A stretch of 64,000 nt of DNA from Acidobacteriota bacterium (GTDB taxonomy: Bacteria; Acidobacteriota; Blastocatellia; Pyrinomonadales; Pyrinomonadaceae). Within the stretch, counting starts at the first letter, position 1. Each line of letters begins with the position of its first letter. The stretch spans positions 1-64,000 of the forward strand of contig JAKQII010000013.1 of the NCBI GenBank assembly GCA_029557535.1. Reading direction: 5' to 3'. The position numbers and the translations under genes are program-made. The notes under the pieces were generated by a model. That model was not told the origin of the DNA and did not search any database. It saw only the letters and a list, made by a program, of their open reading frames with translations. Positions 1 to 9,577 of this stretch are shown piece after piece.

Positions 1-1721
1 CCGCCATGCTCGCCCGCGCCCGGCCCAATGTCCACCAGATAGTCCGCGGCCAGCATCGTCTCATCATCGTGTTCCACGACTACGACCGTGTTGCCGATGT
101 CGCGCAGGTTCTGGAGGATCCTGATGAGCCGCGAGTTGTCGCGCGGATGAAGACCGATCGAAGGCTCGTCGAGCACGTAGAGCGTGCCGACGAGGAGGGA
201 CCCGAGATTTGTCGCGAGCTGGATCCGCTGCGCCTCGCCGCCCGAAAGTGTGGAAGCAAGCCGGTCGAGAGTGAGGTAGTCGAGTCCGACATCGACCATG
301 AACTTCAGTCGGCGCCGAATCTCGATCAGCAGCCTGTCGGCGATCTTTTCGCGTTCAGGCGTCAATTCGAGCTCCTCAAAAAATCTCGACGCGTCCCTGA
401 TCGACATCGCCACCGTTTCCGGCAGCGATTTTCCTCCGATCCTGACCGCGCGGGCTTCCTGCCGCAGACGGCCGCCGCGGCATTCGGGACAAACCGTGTA
501 GCCGCGGTATTTCGCAAGGAAAACCCGGACATGGAGTTTGTACTTCTTGGTTTCCAGCCATTCGAAAAAGCCGGCAACGCCGCGCCAGCTGTTTTCGCCT
601 TCAAAGATCGCCCGCTTTTGAGCTTCGGTCAGCTCACCGAATGGCACGGAAGTATCTATCTCCGCGCTTTTGCAATATGAAAGAAGCGCTTTGAATGCCC
701 AGGCGTATTGCGGGCGACTCAACGGTTCGACAGCGCCGTCCAAGATCGAGAGGTTCTCGTTCGGAACGACAAGCGAATAATCGACGCCGATCGAATTCCC
801 GAATCCCTGACAGGTCGGGCAGGCGCCGAACGGCGAGTTGAAGCTGAACAGTCGGGGTTCCGGTTCTTCATAGACCGATCCATCGTTCTTGCAGACAAAC
901 GCGTCCGAAAAGTTGAGTTCAACCGCGCCGTCGCCGGTCCGGATTGTTGCCGACGAGGTTTCGCGGAAACAAATCTCCAGCGAATCCACGAGCCGAACGC
1001 GGATCGACGGATCGGCTTTCAAACGATCGATCAGGACAAAGGTATTTTCGAAATTGTCGAAGTCGTAATCTTCCGGCGTCTGAAGATCGATCACCTTGTC
1101 CTCACGCATCAGTCGCGAAAATCCGTTCTGCATCAACTGAAGAATCGCCGCGCTGACCTTGATGCGCCGGGTTTTTTCCCTCGACGCTTCGCCCCTGACC
1201 TTCGCCTTCGAGTCTGCGGATAAATCCTCGCGGATCGGAAAAAGCACGTAGAATCGCTCGTTCGGCGGGAGTTTGGCGAGAATGTCATCCGCGGAAGACT
1301 CAGGCGAGTCCTTTTTGACCTCCGTTCCGCAGGCTTGGCAAAAGGTCTGTCCGACGCGGGCGAAGAGCAAGCGGAGATAGTCGTAGATCTCGGTCTGCGT
1401 CGCGACCGTCGAACGCGGATTCCGAGTCGAGTTCTTTTGCCGGATCGCGATCGCGGGTGCGATCCCGACGATCTCGTCGACGTCGGGCTTGTCCATCCGC
1501 TCAAGGAACTGCCGCGCATATGCCGAGAGCGATTCGACGTATCGGCGTTGGCCTTCGGCGTAGATCGTGTCGAACGCGAGGCTCGATTTTCCGGATCCCG
1601 AAACGCCGGTGACGATGGTCAGTTTATTGACAGGAATCGAAAACGAGATGTCCTTGAGGTTATGGACGCGAGCACCGCGGACCTCGATGCTTTCTTCCTT
1701 TATTTTGGCGCCGGACTGCAT
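1..1721 (-). CDS. uvrA: Excinuclease ABC subunit A (UvrA), C-terminus beyond the window edge
   Basis: Minus-strand translation from ATG at 1721: [82 protein letters not shown]... through ...[38 protein letters not shown]...; Walker A, ABC signature and Zn-finger Cys present. Confidence 0.97.
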   Translation of the reverse strand, partial: MQSGAKIKEESIEVRGARVHNLKDISFSIPVNKLTIVTGVSGSGKSSLAFDTIYAEGQRRYVESLSAYARQFLERMDKPDVDEIVGIAPAIAIRQKNSTRNPRSTVATQTEIYDYLRLLFARVGQTFCQACGTEVKKDSPESSADDILAKLPPNERFYVLFPIREDLSADSKAKVRGEASREKTRRIKVSAAILQLMQNGFSRLMREDKVIDLQTPEDYDFDNFENTFVLIDRLKADPSIRVRLVDSLEICFRETSSATIRTGDGAVELNFSDAFVCKNDGSVYEEPEPRLFSFNSPFGACPTCQGFGNSIGVDYSLVVPNENLSILDGAVEPLSRPQYAWAFKALLSYCKSAEIDTSVPFGELTEAQKRAIFEGENSWRGVAGFFEWLETKKYKLHVRVFLAKYRGYTVCPECRGGRLRQEARAVRIGGKSLPETVAMSIRDASRFFEELELTPEREKIADRLLIEIRRRLKFMVDVGLDYLTLDRLASTLSGGEAQRIQLATNLGSLLVGTLYVLDEPSIGLHPRDNSRLIRILQNLRDIGNTVVVVEHDDETMLAADYLVDIGPGAGEHG

Positions 1722-1821
1722 AGACGAAAATTCTCTTGATTGCGAAAAACTTCATTCTAACAAATGCCTGCCGGACGGGAAAACAGGGAACAAAACTTGT
1801 AGCGTCTGATATATTTACGGT

Positions 1822-2613
1822 ATGCGCACGAAATCTTTCACCTTTCTGATCGTCGTCGCGATCGGGATCGCATCGTGCTCGATGCAGACCGTCGAAAGCC
1901 GAAAAATGACGGATGCTCCACTCGTCAATCCGTCGGACGAGCCGGTGCCCGTGATTGTCGAGCTTTTTACCTCCGAGGGCTGTTCGAGTTGTCCGTCGGC
2001 TGAACGCAATCTTGAATTCCTTGCGCGCGAACAGCCCGTCCCGGAGGTCGAGATCATTCCCCTTGAACTTCATGTCGATTACTGGGACCGGCTCGGTTGG
2101 AAAGACCCGTTTTCGTCGGCGATCTTCTCGTCGCGTCAGGAATACTACGGTGAACGATTCAAACTCGGTTCGGTGTACACGCCGCAATTCGTGATCGACG
2201 GGGCGTTTCAGGCGTCCGGTAACGATTCTGGCGCCGCGGCGAAATTCATCATGCAGGCTTCGAAAGGACCAAAGGCGTCGGTGACCACGGTTGTCGAAGG
2301 CGAAAGGCTGCGGATCGGGATCGAGAATATGCCGAAACACGAGACTTCGAGCGTATTCGTTGCCGTTTATGAAGACGGGTTGTCACGTGATGTCTCGGCC
2401 GGCGAGAATTCGGGACGTACCCTCCGGCACAATTCTGTCGTCCGCCGATTGACCGCGATCGGGTCGATTGCGGCAGACAAATCCGATTTTTCGGCGGAGT
2501 ACGTCCTTGCACTCGATCCCGAATGGAACGGGAGGACCTTGGGTTGTGTGGTGTTTATTCAGGAAAATGCCTCACGTCGGATCCTCGGCGCCGTGAAAGT
2601 CAAGATCGGATGA
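1822..2613 (+). CDS. DUF1223-family secreted thioredoxin-like protein
   Basis: 263 aa; VELFTSEGCSSCPSAE motif and HVDYWDRLGWKDPFSS, typical of DUF1223; N-terminal lipoprotein-like signal. Confidence 0.8.
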   Translation: MRTKSFTFLIVVAIGIASCSMQTVESRKMTDAPLVNPSDEPVPVIVELFTSEGCSSCPSAERNLEFLAREQPVPEVEIIPLELHVDYWDRLGWKDPFSSAIFSSRQEYYGERFKLGSVYTPQFVIDGAFQASGNDSGAAAKFIMQASKGPKASVTTVVEGERLRIGIENMPKHETSSVFVAVYEDGLSRDVSAGENSGRTLRHNSVVRRLTAIGSIAADKSDFSAEYVLALDPEWNGRTLGCVVFIQENASRRILGAVKVKIG

Positions 2614-2659
2614 GCGGCCGACTTGGTCGAGGGTTACAGGCGGCCGGCGAAGAATTCGG

Positions 2660-2688
2660 TTGACTTATTTGTGTGCGTTCACAATAAT
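2660..2688 (+). promoter_or_regulatory. Putative sigma70-type promoter upstream of the PqqD/8-Cys gene A
   Basis: TTGACT (2660-2665), 17-bp spacer, AATAAT (2683-2688); pattern match only. Confidence 0.4.
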
Positions 2689-2738
2689 TAGAGGTGCCAG
2701 CTTCCGGCATCACTTTAATACCCCTTAAGGAGAGATCG

Positions 2739-3293
2739 ATGAGATCTGACGTTTTCGCAAAACGCCGAGATGATGAAGTTGTTGTGCAGGAACTCGATGG
2801 CGAGTTCTTGGTTTACGATCTGAGAACGGACAAGGCATTTTGCCTGAACGATACCTCGTCGGTCGTGTGGAACGCGTGTGACGGCAAACGGGACCACGAA
2901 CAGATTCGTTCCGTTGTCAGTGCACAGCTTGGTTCGGAGATCGGTCAGGACGTCGTCTGGCTCGCGCTGCAGCAGCTGTCGAAAAACGGTCTGATCGACG
3001 GCGGGGACGTCGAGGCTCCCGTGGAGTTTGCCGGATTGTCGAGACGTCAGCTGATGAAACGGATCGGGCTTGCAACAGCCGTCGCGTTGCCGGTCGTCGC
3101 ATCGTTGGTTGCGCCGACCGCCGCGCACGCTTCGTCGTTGTGTATGACGGGCACTTCATGTTCATGCCCTGGCGGAACCCCGATGGGTTCGAGTTGTCCG
3201 AATACGACGTGTCGAAACTCCCCGAGCGTTCCCACCGGAAGCTGTCTATGCAGCCCCAATCCGCCGGGACCTGCGGGCCGGACTTGCGTGTAA
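2739..3293 (+). CDS. PqqD-domain protein with internal Tat-like signal and 8-Cys C-terminal peptide (paralog A)
   Basis: AAGGAGA at 2727-2733 precedes ATG 2739. PqqD-like EFLVYDLRTDKAFCLNDTSSVVWNACDGKRD; SRRQLMKRIG + hydrophobic stretch + APTAAHA/SS; tail with 8 Cys. Confidence 0.8.
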   Translation: MRSDVFAKRRDDEVVVQELDGEFLVYDLRTDKAFCLNDTSSVVWNACDGKRDHEQIRSVVSAQLGSEIGQDVVWLALQQLSKNGLIDGGDVEAPVEFAGLSRRQLMKRIGLATAVALPVVASLVAPTAAHASSLCMTGTSCSCPGGTPMGSSCPNTTCRNSPSVPTGSCLCSPNPPGPAGRTCV

Positions 3294-3371
3294 CCAATGC
3301 CTTGTTTTGATCTTCCGGCCGTTTCTTGGATCCGCAGTCACTTAGTGAGGTCACGTTTCGATTAGGCTCAA

Positions 3372-4607
3372 GTGTTTGATTTCGCGTTTAACCCCTTGAT
3401 CGACATTCACGATGAGGGCGGTGAGGCTCTTCATCTGGTTGCGCCGAAACCCGGCGCGGGTCTTCAGTCATACGAACTGAGAAGATCGGCAAATGCCGGT
3501 CTTTTTGATTTTTTCGAAAGCGTCGCGCGGACCGGAATGCTTGACGACGGGCTTCTTGATGACCTTGATCCGGACGAATTCGAGCTTCTCCGCAGTCACG
3601 GATTCATTCTTCGGGCAAACGCGCTTCCGGAACAGCCGCTTTTCGCGGCGTTGCTGACTGATGTCGATGAATTTGCGGACGACATTGCAGAGCCTGACCT
3701 GATCATCAACCCGACGTTCCGATTCATTAACGTTGAACCGGCGCATATGCGGTCGTGGATGCACGACCGGCGCCACTCCGGACGGCCGTCAGCCTGGATC
3801 ACCAAACCCGTTACCGGGATCGAGCTTGGTTATTGGCTGAGTCACCGGGAAGCCGCACTCGTCTCTCAATTCGTCGCCGGAGATAGTCCCCAAGTAAGCC
3901 TTGATCCGGCGCTGAAACGCCGGTTGCTTTCGGCCGGGATCCTCACGAGCGTCGCCCTGTTGGAGTCCGATGCTGCCGCAGCTTCCGAATGGATTTCCGT
4001 GGCGAAATCGAATTATGAGCTGAACGGATATGCCGTTCTGCGCGATCTTGTCCCGCGAGCGCAGTCTGAGGCGATGAAGAGATACTATCGAAATTATGTT
4101 GCCGACGGGTTCATGCCCTTCGATGACGCTCAGAGCGAGCGTTATTACCAGCACAATGAGCCGCTCGCGAGGACCTTTCACGGGAATTTCACGAAGCTGA
4201 TGAGCCTTGTCGTCGGAAGCGGCGTGATCCCGTCATACGTTTACGCCGGGTCATACATTGCCGGATCAGCGCTGACCCCGCATGTTGATCGGGCGCAATG
4301 CGAATTCAGCATCTCGATGCAGGTCGATTTCTGCCCCGACATCGATCGAAATCCGTCGCCTTGGGGATTGTTCCTGAAACAAGGGGCAACCGTCGATGCC
4401 GCGCACTGCGCCGATCGGCACGAGGATTATCCCGCTGACTCGCAAGAGCGGGATTCAAACCCCGTGGTCTATCTCTCGAACGGCGACGCCGTGATTTATA
4501 AAGGATGCGAGCTCGTGCATTACCGGTATCCGTTGGCAGACGGCTGCGCATCGACCTCGTTGTTCATGCATTACGTGCCGGTCGATTTCGGCGGCGATCT
4601 GGATTAG
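3372..4607 (+). CDS. 2OG-Fe(II) oxygenase-like protein with uncharacterised N-terminal half
   Basis: GTG start; C-terminal half has HxD (TPHVDRAQCEFSISMQVDFCPD) and distal His (GCELVHYRYPL) spacing typical of double-stranded beta-helix oxygenases. Confidence 0.6.
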   Translation: MFDFAFNPLIDIHDEGGEALHLVAPKPGAGLQSYELRRSANAGLFDFFESVARTGMLDDGLLDDLDPDEFELLRSHGFILRANALPEQPLFAALLTDVDEFADDIAEPDLIINPTFRFINVEPAHMRSWMHDRRHSGRPSAWITKPVTGIELGYWLSHREAALVSQFVAGDSPQVSLDPALKRRLLSAGILTSVALLESDAAAASEWISVAKSNYELNGYAVLRDLVPRAQSEAMKRYYRNYVADGFMPFDDAQSERYYQHNEPLARTFHGNFTKLMSLVVGSGVIPSYVYAGSYIAGSALTPHVDRAQCEFSISMQVDFCPDIDRNPSPWGLFLKQGATVDAAHCADRHEDYPADSQERDSNPVVYLSNGDAVIYKGCELVHYRYPLADGCASTSLFMHYVPVDFGGDLD

Positions 4608-5452
4608 TCGTTCTGCTTCTCTGCCATCACCGAATCGAGAAGGGAAACGATCGCGGGAGCGCACTCGACCGCTTCGCCGCGCGTCGAACGGACAGTGATC
4701 GCGGTACGTGCAACTTTCGTGAGGACGTCGACGGCGAATTCCGGCACGCGCCGGATCGGTATTGTGTTTCGGAGCAGTTCGATCACGCAATTTGCCGGAG
4801 ACAGGCGGCGCGGCCGCCAATTGCCGCCTGATTTGTATTTTGCGAACACGATCAACGCGACGGGAATGCCGTTCTCTCCTGAAGTGCCTCCGATCTCGTC
4901 GATCGATTTGTCAGTTTGTCGGAATTTTCCGGCGGGACGGATCGAAAGCGGTTTCGGACATGGATGTACGAGACCGTCGCCATCGAAAATCGCGTACTCG
5001 TCCGAATAGTATACTGCGCCCAACTTGACCAATTCCGCAGTAAGCGTGGTCTTTCCCTGGAGGCTCCGGGCCGGGATCACGATCGCCTTCCCATTCCATG
5101 CCACAACACCCGCGTGGACAAAGAGCCGATCGACGGCGTGCTCGGCAATATGTAATCGAACGTGCGTCAAGAGAAACTTCCACACCATGCTTCGCGCCGT
5201 CCTGAACAGAATCACCTTTCGGTTCAATACCAAAGTGTCCTTTCGTCCGACGTATCTCACGAGCGCGTATTCAAAGTCAGGGACGTGCTTATCATTCGAG
5301 AAAGCTTGATTCGGGAACGTTTCGGTGACAAACCGCAAAAGCTCACCGATCGCGTCTTCGTCGTTGGTCACGAACGAGATCCCGACTCCGAAAATGCTGA
5401 ATGCATGTCGGAATTCAAGCTGATCGATGGTCCTTTGGAGTCGGGGATGCAT
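4604..5452 (-). CDS. HPr-kinase-like P-loop protein (copy A)
   Basis: [63 protein letters not shown]; homologous to 6483-7313; start chosen at MHPRLQ (the ORF is open to 5512). Confidence 0.75.
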   Translation of the reverse strand: MHPRLQRTIDQLEFRHAFSIFGVGISFVTNDEDAIGELLRFVTETFPNQAFSNDKHVPDFEYALVRYVGRKDTLVLNRKVILFRTARSMVWKFLLTHVRLHIAEHAVDRLFVHAGVVAWNGKAIVIPARSLQGKTTLTAELVKLGAVYYSDEYAIFDGDGLVHPCPKPLSIRPAGKFRQTDKSIDEIGGTSGENGIPVALIVFAKYKSGGNWRPRRLSPANCVIELLRNTIPIRRVPEFAVDVLTKVARTAITVRSTRGEAVECAPAIVSLLDSVMAEKQND

Positions 5453-5505
5453 TATCGTGACTTGGGTGAACGTCGCCTTCGCGCGAGGACTCAGTTTTGA
5501 CCGTT

Positions 5506-5772
5506 TCACCAACGGACATCATATTTTACAAACGTTTCGCGCCACGTGCCTTCGCCGACCAGCGGCAACGATCCATCATAAGTGAGCGGCGTCTCCAACG
5601 AACAGGATTTCCTGTAAGTACGGCCGCTCGGCGAATATATCGTGAGGACGATCTTATCCTCCCTCGTGGCGGAGATCGCGCCTGATCTCCAGTCGAGCCT
5701 GCACCGTACCAAGACCCGGGCGCCTACAGGCAGGTCGCAAAGTCTCATGTTAGGGGAATGGGCTACCGACAT
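5506..5772 (-). CDS. Small hypothetical protein, start uncertain
   Basis: ORF ...MRLCDLPVGARVLVRCRLDWRSGAISATREDKIVLTIYSPSGRTYRKSCSLETPLTYDGSLPLVGEGTWRETFVKYDVRW; lies between two HPrK/PqqD cassettes. Confidence 0.5.
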   Translation of the reverse strand: MSVAHSPNMRLCDLPVGARVLVRCRLDWRSGAISATREDKIVLTIYSPSGRTYRKSCSLETPLTYDGSLPLVGEGTWRETFVKYDVRW

Positions 5773-5927
5773 TGCCTTGAGATTGATATCTTGAAGACCA
5801 CGTGTCAAGAGCACGAGGGCCGACGTGACCCGCCGACAATCGAAAGATTTGACATGATATTCGGCTGCATGGCATCCTTTTGAAGGTGATCGATGCCGAA
5901 TCCGCAGCAGAATCAGTATTTCCAAGA

Positions 5928-6476
5928 ATGAACATCACTCCACGAAGCAGATCCGAAGCGATCATTGTCCAGGAAGCCGGGAATGAACTCTTGGTCTATG
6001 ATCTGAACGAACACCGAGCCTATTGCTTGAACGAAGTCTCCGCCGCGGTTTGGAAGTCGTGCGACGGACGCCGCGACATCAAAGAAATCGCGAGGTCGGC
6101 AGGCAACGACTATGGAGCAACGCTCGACGAGGACTTGATCGTGCTGGCTCTCGATCAGCTAAGGCGCGCGGAATTGGTAGACGATGCGCCTAAACTGGCC
6201 GATCGGTTCCCGGCGGTCAGCCGGCGAGAGATAATCAGGCGCATCGGCAAGGCGTCATTGGTCGCGTTGCCGGTTCTCACTTCGCTCGTTGCGCCAACGG
6301 CAATTCACGCCAATTCGCTTTGCATGACCCTTGTGGGCGGGTGCACGTGCGGTCTTGGCGACAATCAACCGTCCGGTATGTTTTGCGTGCCGTCCGGTTT
6401 CGGGGCAATGGCTTGTGCCGACACCAACTGCAGGTGCCTCAGCATGGGGTTCGGCGCCGACGATTGTGTGCCGTAA
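5928..6476 (+). CDS. PqqD-domain protein with internal Tat-like signal and 8-Cys C-terminal peptide (paralog B)
   Basis: ELLVYDLNEHRAYCLNEVSAAVWKSCDGRRDIKEI aligns with paralog A; SRREIIRRIGKASLVALPVLTSLVAPTAIHA/NS; tail with 8 Cys. Confidence 0.8.
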   Translation: MNITPRSRSEAIIVQEAGNELLVYDLNEHRAYCLNEVSAAVWKSCDGRRDIKEIARSAGNDYGATLDEDLIVLALDQLRRAELVDDAPKLADRFPAVSRREIIRRIGKASLVALPVLTSLVAPTAIHANSLCMTLVGGCTCGLGDNQPSGMFCVPSGFGAMACADTNCRCLSMGFGADDCVP

Positions 6477-6482
6477 TTGCTT

Positions 6483-7313
6483 TCAGCGACCTGTGAGCTG
6501 CTCCAATAGTGCCTCCGCGGCTTCGGTCGCTTCGCCCCGTTTTCCTTTCAAAAAGACTGCACCGGCAACGGCCTTTCCGAGTACCTTGATCGCCCGTTCG
6601 GGAGACGCGCGTATTGGAACCGTGTTTGCGATCAGTGCCATCAGTCCGTCGCCCTTCGTGATTGCTCGCGGTCGAAAGTGGCTGCCCTGAACATATTCCG
6701 ACACCAGGACGGTTCCGACCGGCACCGGGTCGACGGCGACGGTCGCTCCGAGCGACTCCGCGGAGATTTCCACTTGGCGGTGGCCGTCCAATATTCCCCT
6801 CATCGACAAAGTCTTTGGGAACGGACAGGCCCGCCCGAGATTGTCAATGACCGCAAATTCGTCAGACAAGTACTCGGCTCCCCGCTTGACGAGTTCCGCC
6901 GTCAGGGTCGTTTTTCCGCTGTAGCTTTCGCCCGGAAGCAAGACCGCCCGACCGTTCCAAACCACCGCCCCCGAATGGACGAATATGAACTCCCGCGCGT
7001 TTTCGGCGACGGTAAGACGTGCGTGAGAACCAAGGTATGTCAGCGTTCTTTCAAGGTCGGCCCGGTCGATCAAGGTTTCGCCGTTCGAGTCGATCGAGTA
7101 ACCGTCTGTTCCCGACAGGATCGTGAAGCGGCGGTCGATCGCCGTTTCGACCACGATCTGGCGAGAACCCGGAAGCGACTCCGAAACCGCACGACCGATC
7201 CCTTCGCCTATATCGGCAGGTCCTGAAACCTCGACGACTATTCCGAATGCCTCGAATTTGAGTGATTGGAGATGAGCGGACATCCTTCGAAATTCGCAGA
7301 AATCAGGGTTCAT
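6483..7313 (-). CDS. HPr-kinase-like P-loop protein (copy B)
   Basis: [65 protein letters not shown]; canonical Walker A GESYSGKT; starts within the 3' end of lpxD. Confidence 0.78.
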   Translation of the reverse strand: MNPDFCEFRRMSAHLQSLKFEAFGIVVEVSGPADIGEGIGRAVSESLPGSRQIVVETAIDRRFTILSGTDGYSIDSNGETLIDRADLERTLTYLGSHARLTVAENAREFIFVHSGAVVWNGRAVLLPGESYSGKTTLTAELVKRGAEYLSDEFAVIDNLGRACPFPKTLSMRGILDGHRQVEISAESLGATVAVDPVPVGTVLVSEYVQGSHFRPRAITKGDGLMALIANTVPIRASPERAIKVLGKAVAGAVFLKGKRGEATEAAEALLEQLTGR

Positions 7314-8307
7314 TTTGGCCGATTCTTCGCCTGATCTCGCGCAGTTCCTCCCGAAGTCGTCCGATTCCTTTGACCATCGCGTTCTGGCGTTTGTATTCGT
7401 CGAGCGGCTGCACCGGCGTTCCGCACCAGACTCCGGGACGCACGATCTTTCCCGGGAACACGGCCGATTGCGCACCGATGGTCGTGCCGGGCAACAGACG
7501 GACGTGATCGGCGATTCCGACCTGACCTGCAAGGACGCAGTCGTCTCCGATCGACGCACTTCCGGAAATGCCGGTCTGCGAGGCGATGACGACCCGTTTG
7601 CCGATTTGCACGTTGTGCGCGACCTGCACGAGATTGTCGATCTTCGTGCCCTCGCCGATCCGGGTCTCGCCGAGCGCTCCGCGATCGACGCAGGTGTTCG
7701 CTCCGATCTCGACATTGTCCTCAATAACGACGGCCCCGATCTGTGGGAACTGCACGTAACCCTCCGGCCCGCGGACGTATCCGAATCCGTCGGCGCCGAT
7801 CACCGCTCCGGAATGGATGACGCAGTTGTCGCCGATCGCGACGTTGTCGTAGATGGCAACGTTCGCGTGAATGATCGTGCATTTGCCGATCGAAACCCCG
7901 CGTCCGATCCTCGATCCGTCGTGGATCTCGGTTCCTTCACCGACATTCGTGCCGGCGTCGATCGAGACAAACGCCCCAATGAACGACGCCCGGACATCGG
8001 CGTCCTCCGATATCACCGCCGATTCGTGCCTGCCGCTCCGCGAAAGATACGGGTGAAGCGACCTCGCCGCGACGGCAAATGCGAACTTCGGATCTTTCAC
8101 GCGGATGACGTCGCAACTAACATCCGAATCGAAGTCAGGCCGGACGAGCAGACAGCCGGCCGACGTTCCGTCAAATTTCCCGGCGTCGTCAACGAATGCC
8201 AGCTGATCTTCGCCGGCGGTTTCGGGTTTTGCGATCGAACGAATCTCCGCAGTGCCGTTACCGGACAATTCGCCGCCGACCAATTTCGCGATCTCGCGTG
8301 GATTCAT
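7303..8307 (-). CDS. lpxD: UDP-3-O-acylglucosamine N-acyltransferase LpxD
   Basis: [18 protein letters not shown]...; left-handed beta-helix hexapeptide repeats, [43 protein letters not shown]. Confidence 0.95.
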   Translation of the reverse strand: MNPREIAKLVGGELSGNGTAEIRSIAKPETAGEDQLAFVDDAGKFDGTSAGCLLVRPDFDSDVSCDVIRVKDPKFAFAVAARSLHPYLSRSGRHESAVISEDADVRASFIGAFVSIDAGTNVGEGTEIHDGSRIGRGVSIGKCTIIHANVAIYDNVAIGDNCVIHSGAVIGADGFGYVRGPEGYVQFPQIGAVVIEDNVEIGANTCVDRGALGETRIGEGTKIDNLVQVAHNVQIGKRVVIASQTGISGSASIGDDCVLAGQVGIADHVRLLPGTTIGAQSAVFPGKIVRPGVWCGTPVQPLDEYKRQNAMVKGIGRLREELREIRRRIGQNEP

Positions 8308-8426
8308 AGATTTCTGATATTTGCCGAATTTCTCAAAATTCGCAACCGGTCGGTGGCAACGCCGGGTTGTGTCCCCGAAATACGCGAAAGACCGTCCAGT
8401 CCTGATCTTAGAGTTGGACATTTTTG

Positions 8427-8615
8427 CCCGCGAAATCCGCAAGAAACGCGAAAATCTCTTCGGTTGTCTGTCGGTTTGCCATATCGTTTCGGGTTGCCCG
8501 TCCGGATCACGAGTGTTGCGAAGAAGCGGCTTACTGTCGCGATTGATCAAACATCACACATCCGGACGAGATCTTGAAAGACGGACGTTTTCGCGTATTT
8601 GGCGTGTTTCGCGGG
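8427..8615. repeat. Palindromic intergenic repeat, copy 1
   Basis: Inverted arms CCCGCGAAATCCGCAAGAAACGCGAAAATC (8427-8456) and GTTTTCGCGTATTTGGCGTGTTTCGCGGG (8587-8615); internal TGTCGCGATTGATCAAACATC. Confidence 0.65.
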
Positions 8616-8646
8616 AAATAATTGCGCAGTCCCGTTTGAAGGCGAT

Positions 8647-8934
8647 TCAGGCGTGCTTCTTTTCGGCCTCGTTGACCATCGTTTGCAGGAAATACTCCAT
8701 TCCCTCGATCTCGAATCCATGATCGCGAACAAGTTTAATGAGGATCGGGGCGCCTTCGCTGTCGAGGAAATCGAGATCGGAAAGATCGAACGCGATCTTG
8801 CGGTCGCTGGTCCCGCGCAGGTCCAGTGCGATGCGTTCGAGCAGCGCCGCGTCTTCCGCGGTCATCGAACCCTCGACCCGCAGCACGGATTTTCCGCGGG
8901 TCTCGTCTTCGATTTCGGTGATCGTTGTTGGCAT
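8647..8934 (-). CDS. STAS-domain protein (anti-sigma factor antagonist-like)
   Basis: 95 aa; KIAFDLSDLDFLDSEGAPILIKLVRDHG resembles a STAS core. Confidence 0.7.
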   Translation of the reverse strand: MPTTITEIEDETRGKSVLRVEGSMTAEDAALLERIALDLRGTSDRKIAFDLSDLDFLDSEGAPILIKLVRDHGFEIEGMEYFLQTMVNEAEKKHA

Positions 8935-9113
8935 TGCGTCTATCGTAATCCAAAGATTTCGTTTGTCAATACGATTTTGGTTCCAAATGGTTTAATAAAC
9001 ACGGACCGCAGCCTTGAATTGCCCGGCCGCGGATCACGCGGATCAACTCGGATTGCACGATACGAAGTATTCCCGGCGAAGAACTCGAAACTGTCAGTCC
9101 GTCAGTTGTTTTC

Positions 9114-9139
9114 GATGTTTGATCAATCGCGACGGTAAT
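9114..9139. repeat. Inverted partial copy of the 8.5-kb intergenic repeat
   Basis: GATGTTTGATCAATCGCGACGGTAAT is the reverse complement of ATTACCGTCGCGATTGATCAAACATC (compare 8532-8554). Confidence 0.6.
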
Positions 9140-9577
9140 CGGCCTCTCGCAACAAATCTCGTACTCCTGATCTGGGATCAACACAGATGCGCTAGGGACT
9201 CTGGCCGCGATTGCGTAAAAGATCGCGAGATTTGCTCCGAATGTGTCCGGGCAGGAGAAATCACTTCGCAGCATTTTTCCAGAAACGCTCTGCGAAATAT
9301 CTGCTTCGAACCATTTGAACATTGAAACTTCGCGACCTTGCGTCTTGGCGGGAAAACCCGACCGCTGGCCTAAGGACCCAATGTTCCCGCAAAGGCGCGA
9401 AGGCGCAAAGATCCAGGGCAAACAATTCATCGCTTCGAATACTTCGTTCGGTATCAACAAGAAACGAATCCGGGCAATTCGCCCGGATCCCCGACCAAGA
9501 AAAGAACCGCGGACCCGCAATGCGAATCCGCAGTTTTTCTCCGTTTGACCCACCCCGTGTTCGTTCAGCCCAACTTA

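Noticed and set aside
2739-7313. Standard lasso-peptide biosynthetic cluster
   Set aside because: HPrK-like and PqqD-like parts are present, but no lasso cyclase or B2 protease was recognised and the PqqD domain is fused to the presumed substrate.
7315-8577. 420-aa + strand ORF opposite lpxD
   Set aside because: Shadow ORF: the minus strand encodes a clear LpxD; the + translation is low complexity (Asp/Arg-rich) with no recognisable domain.
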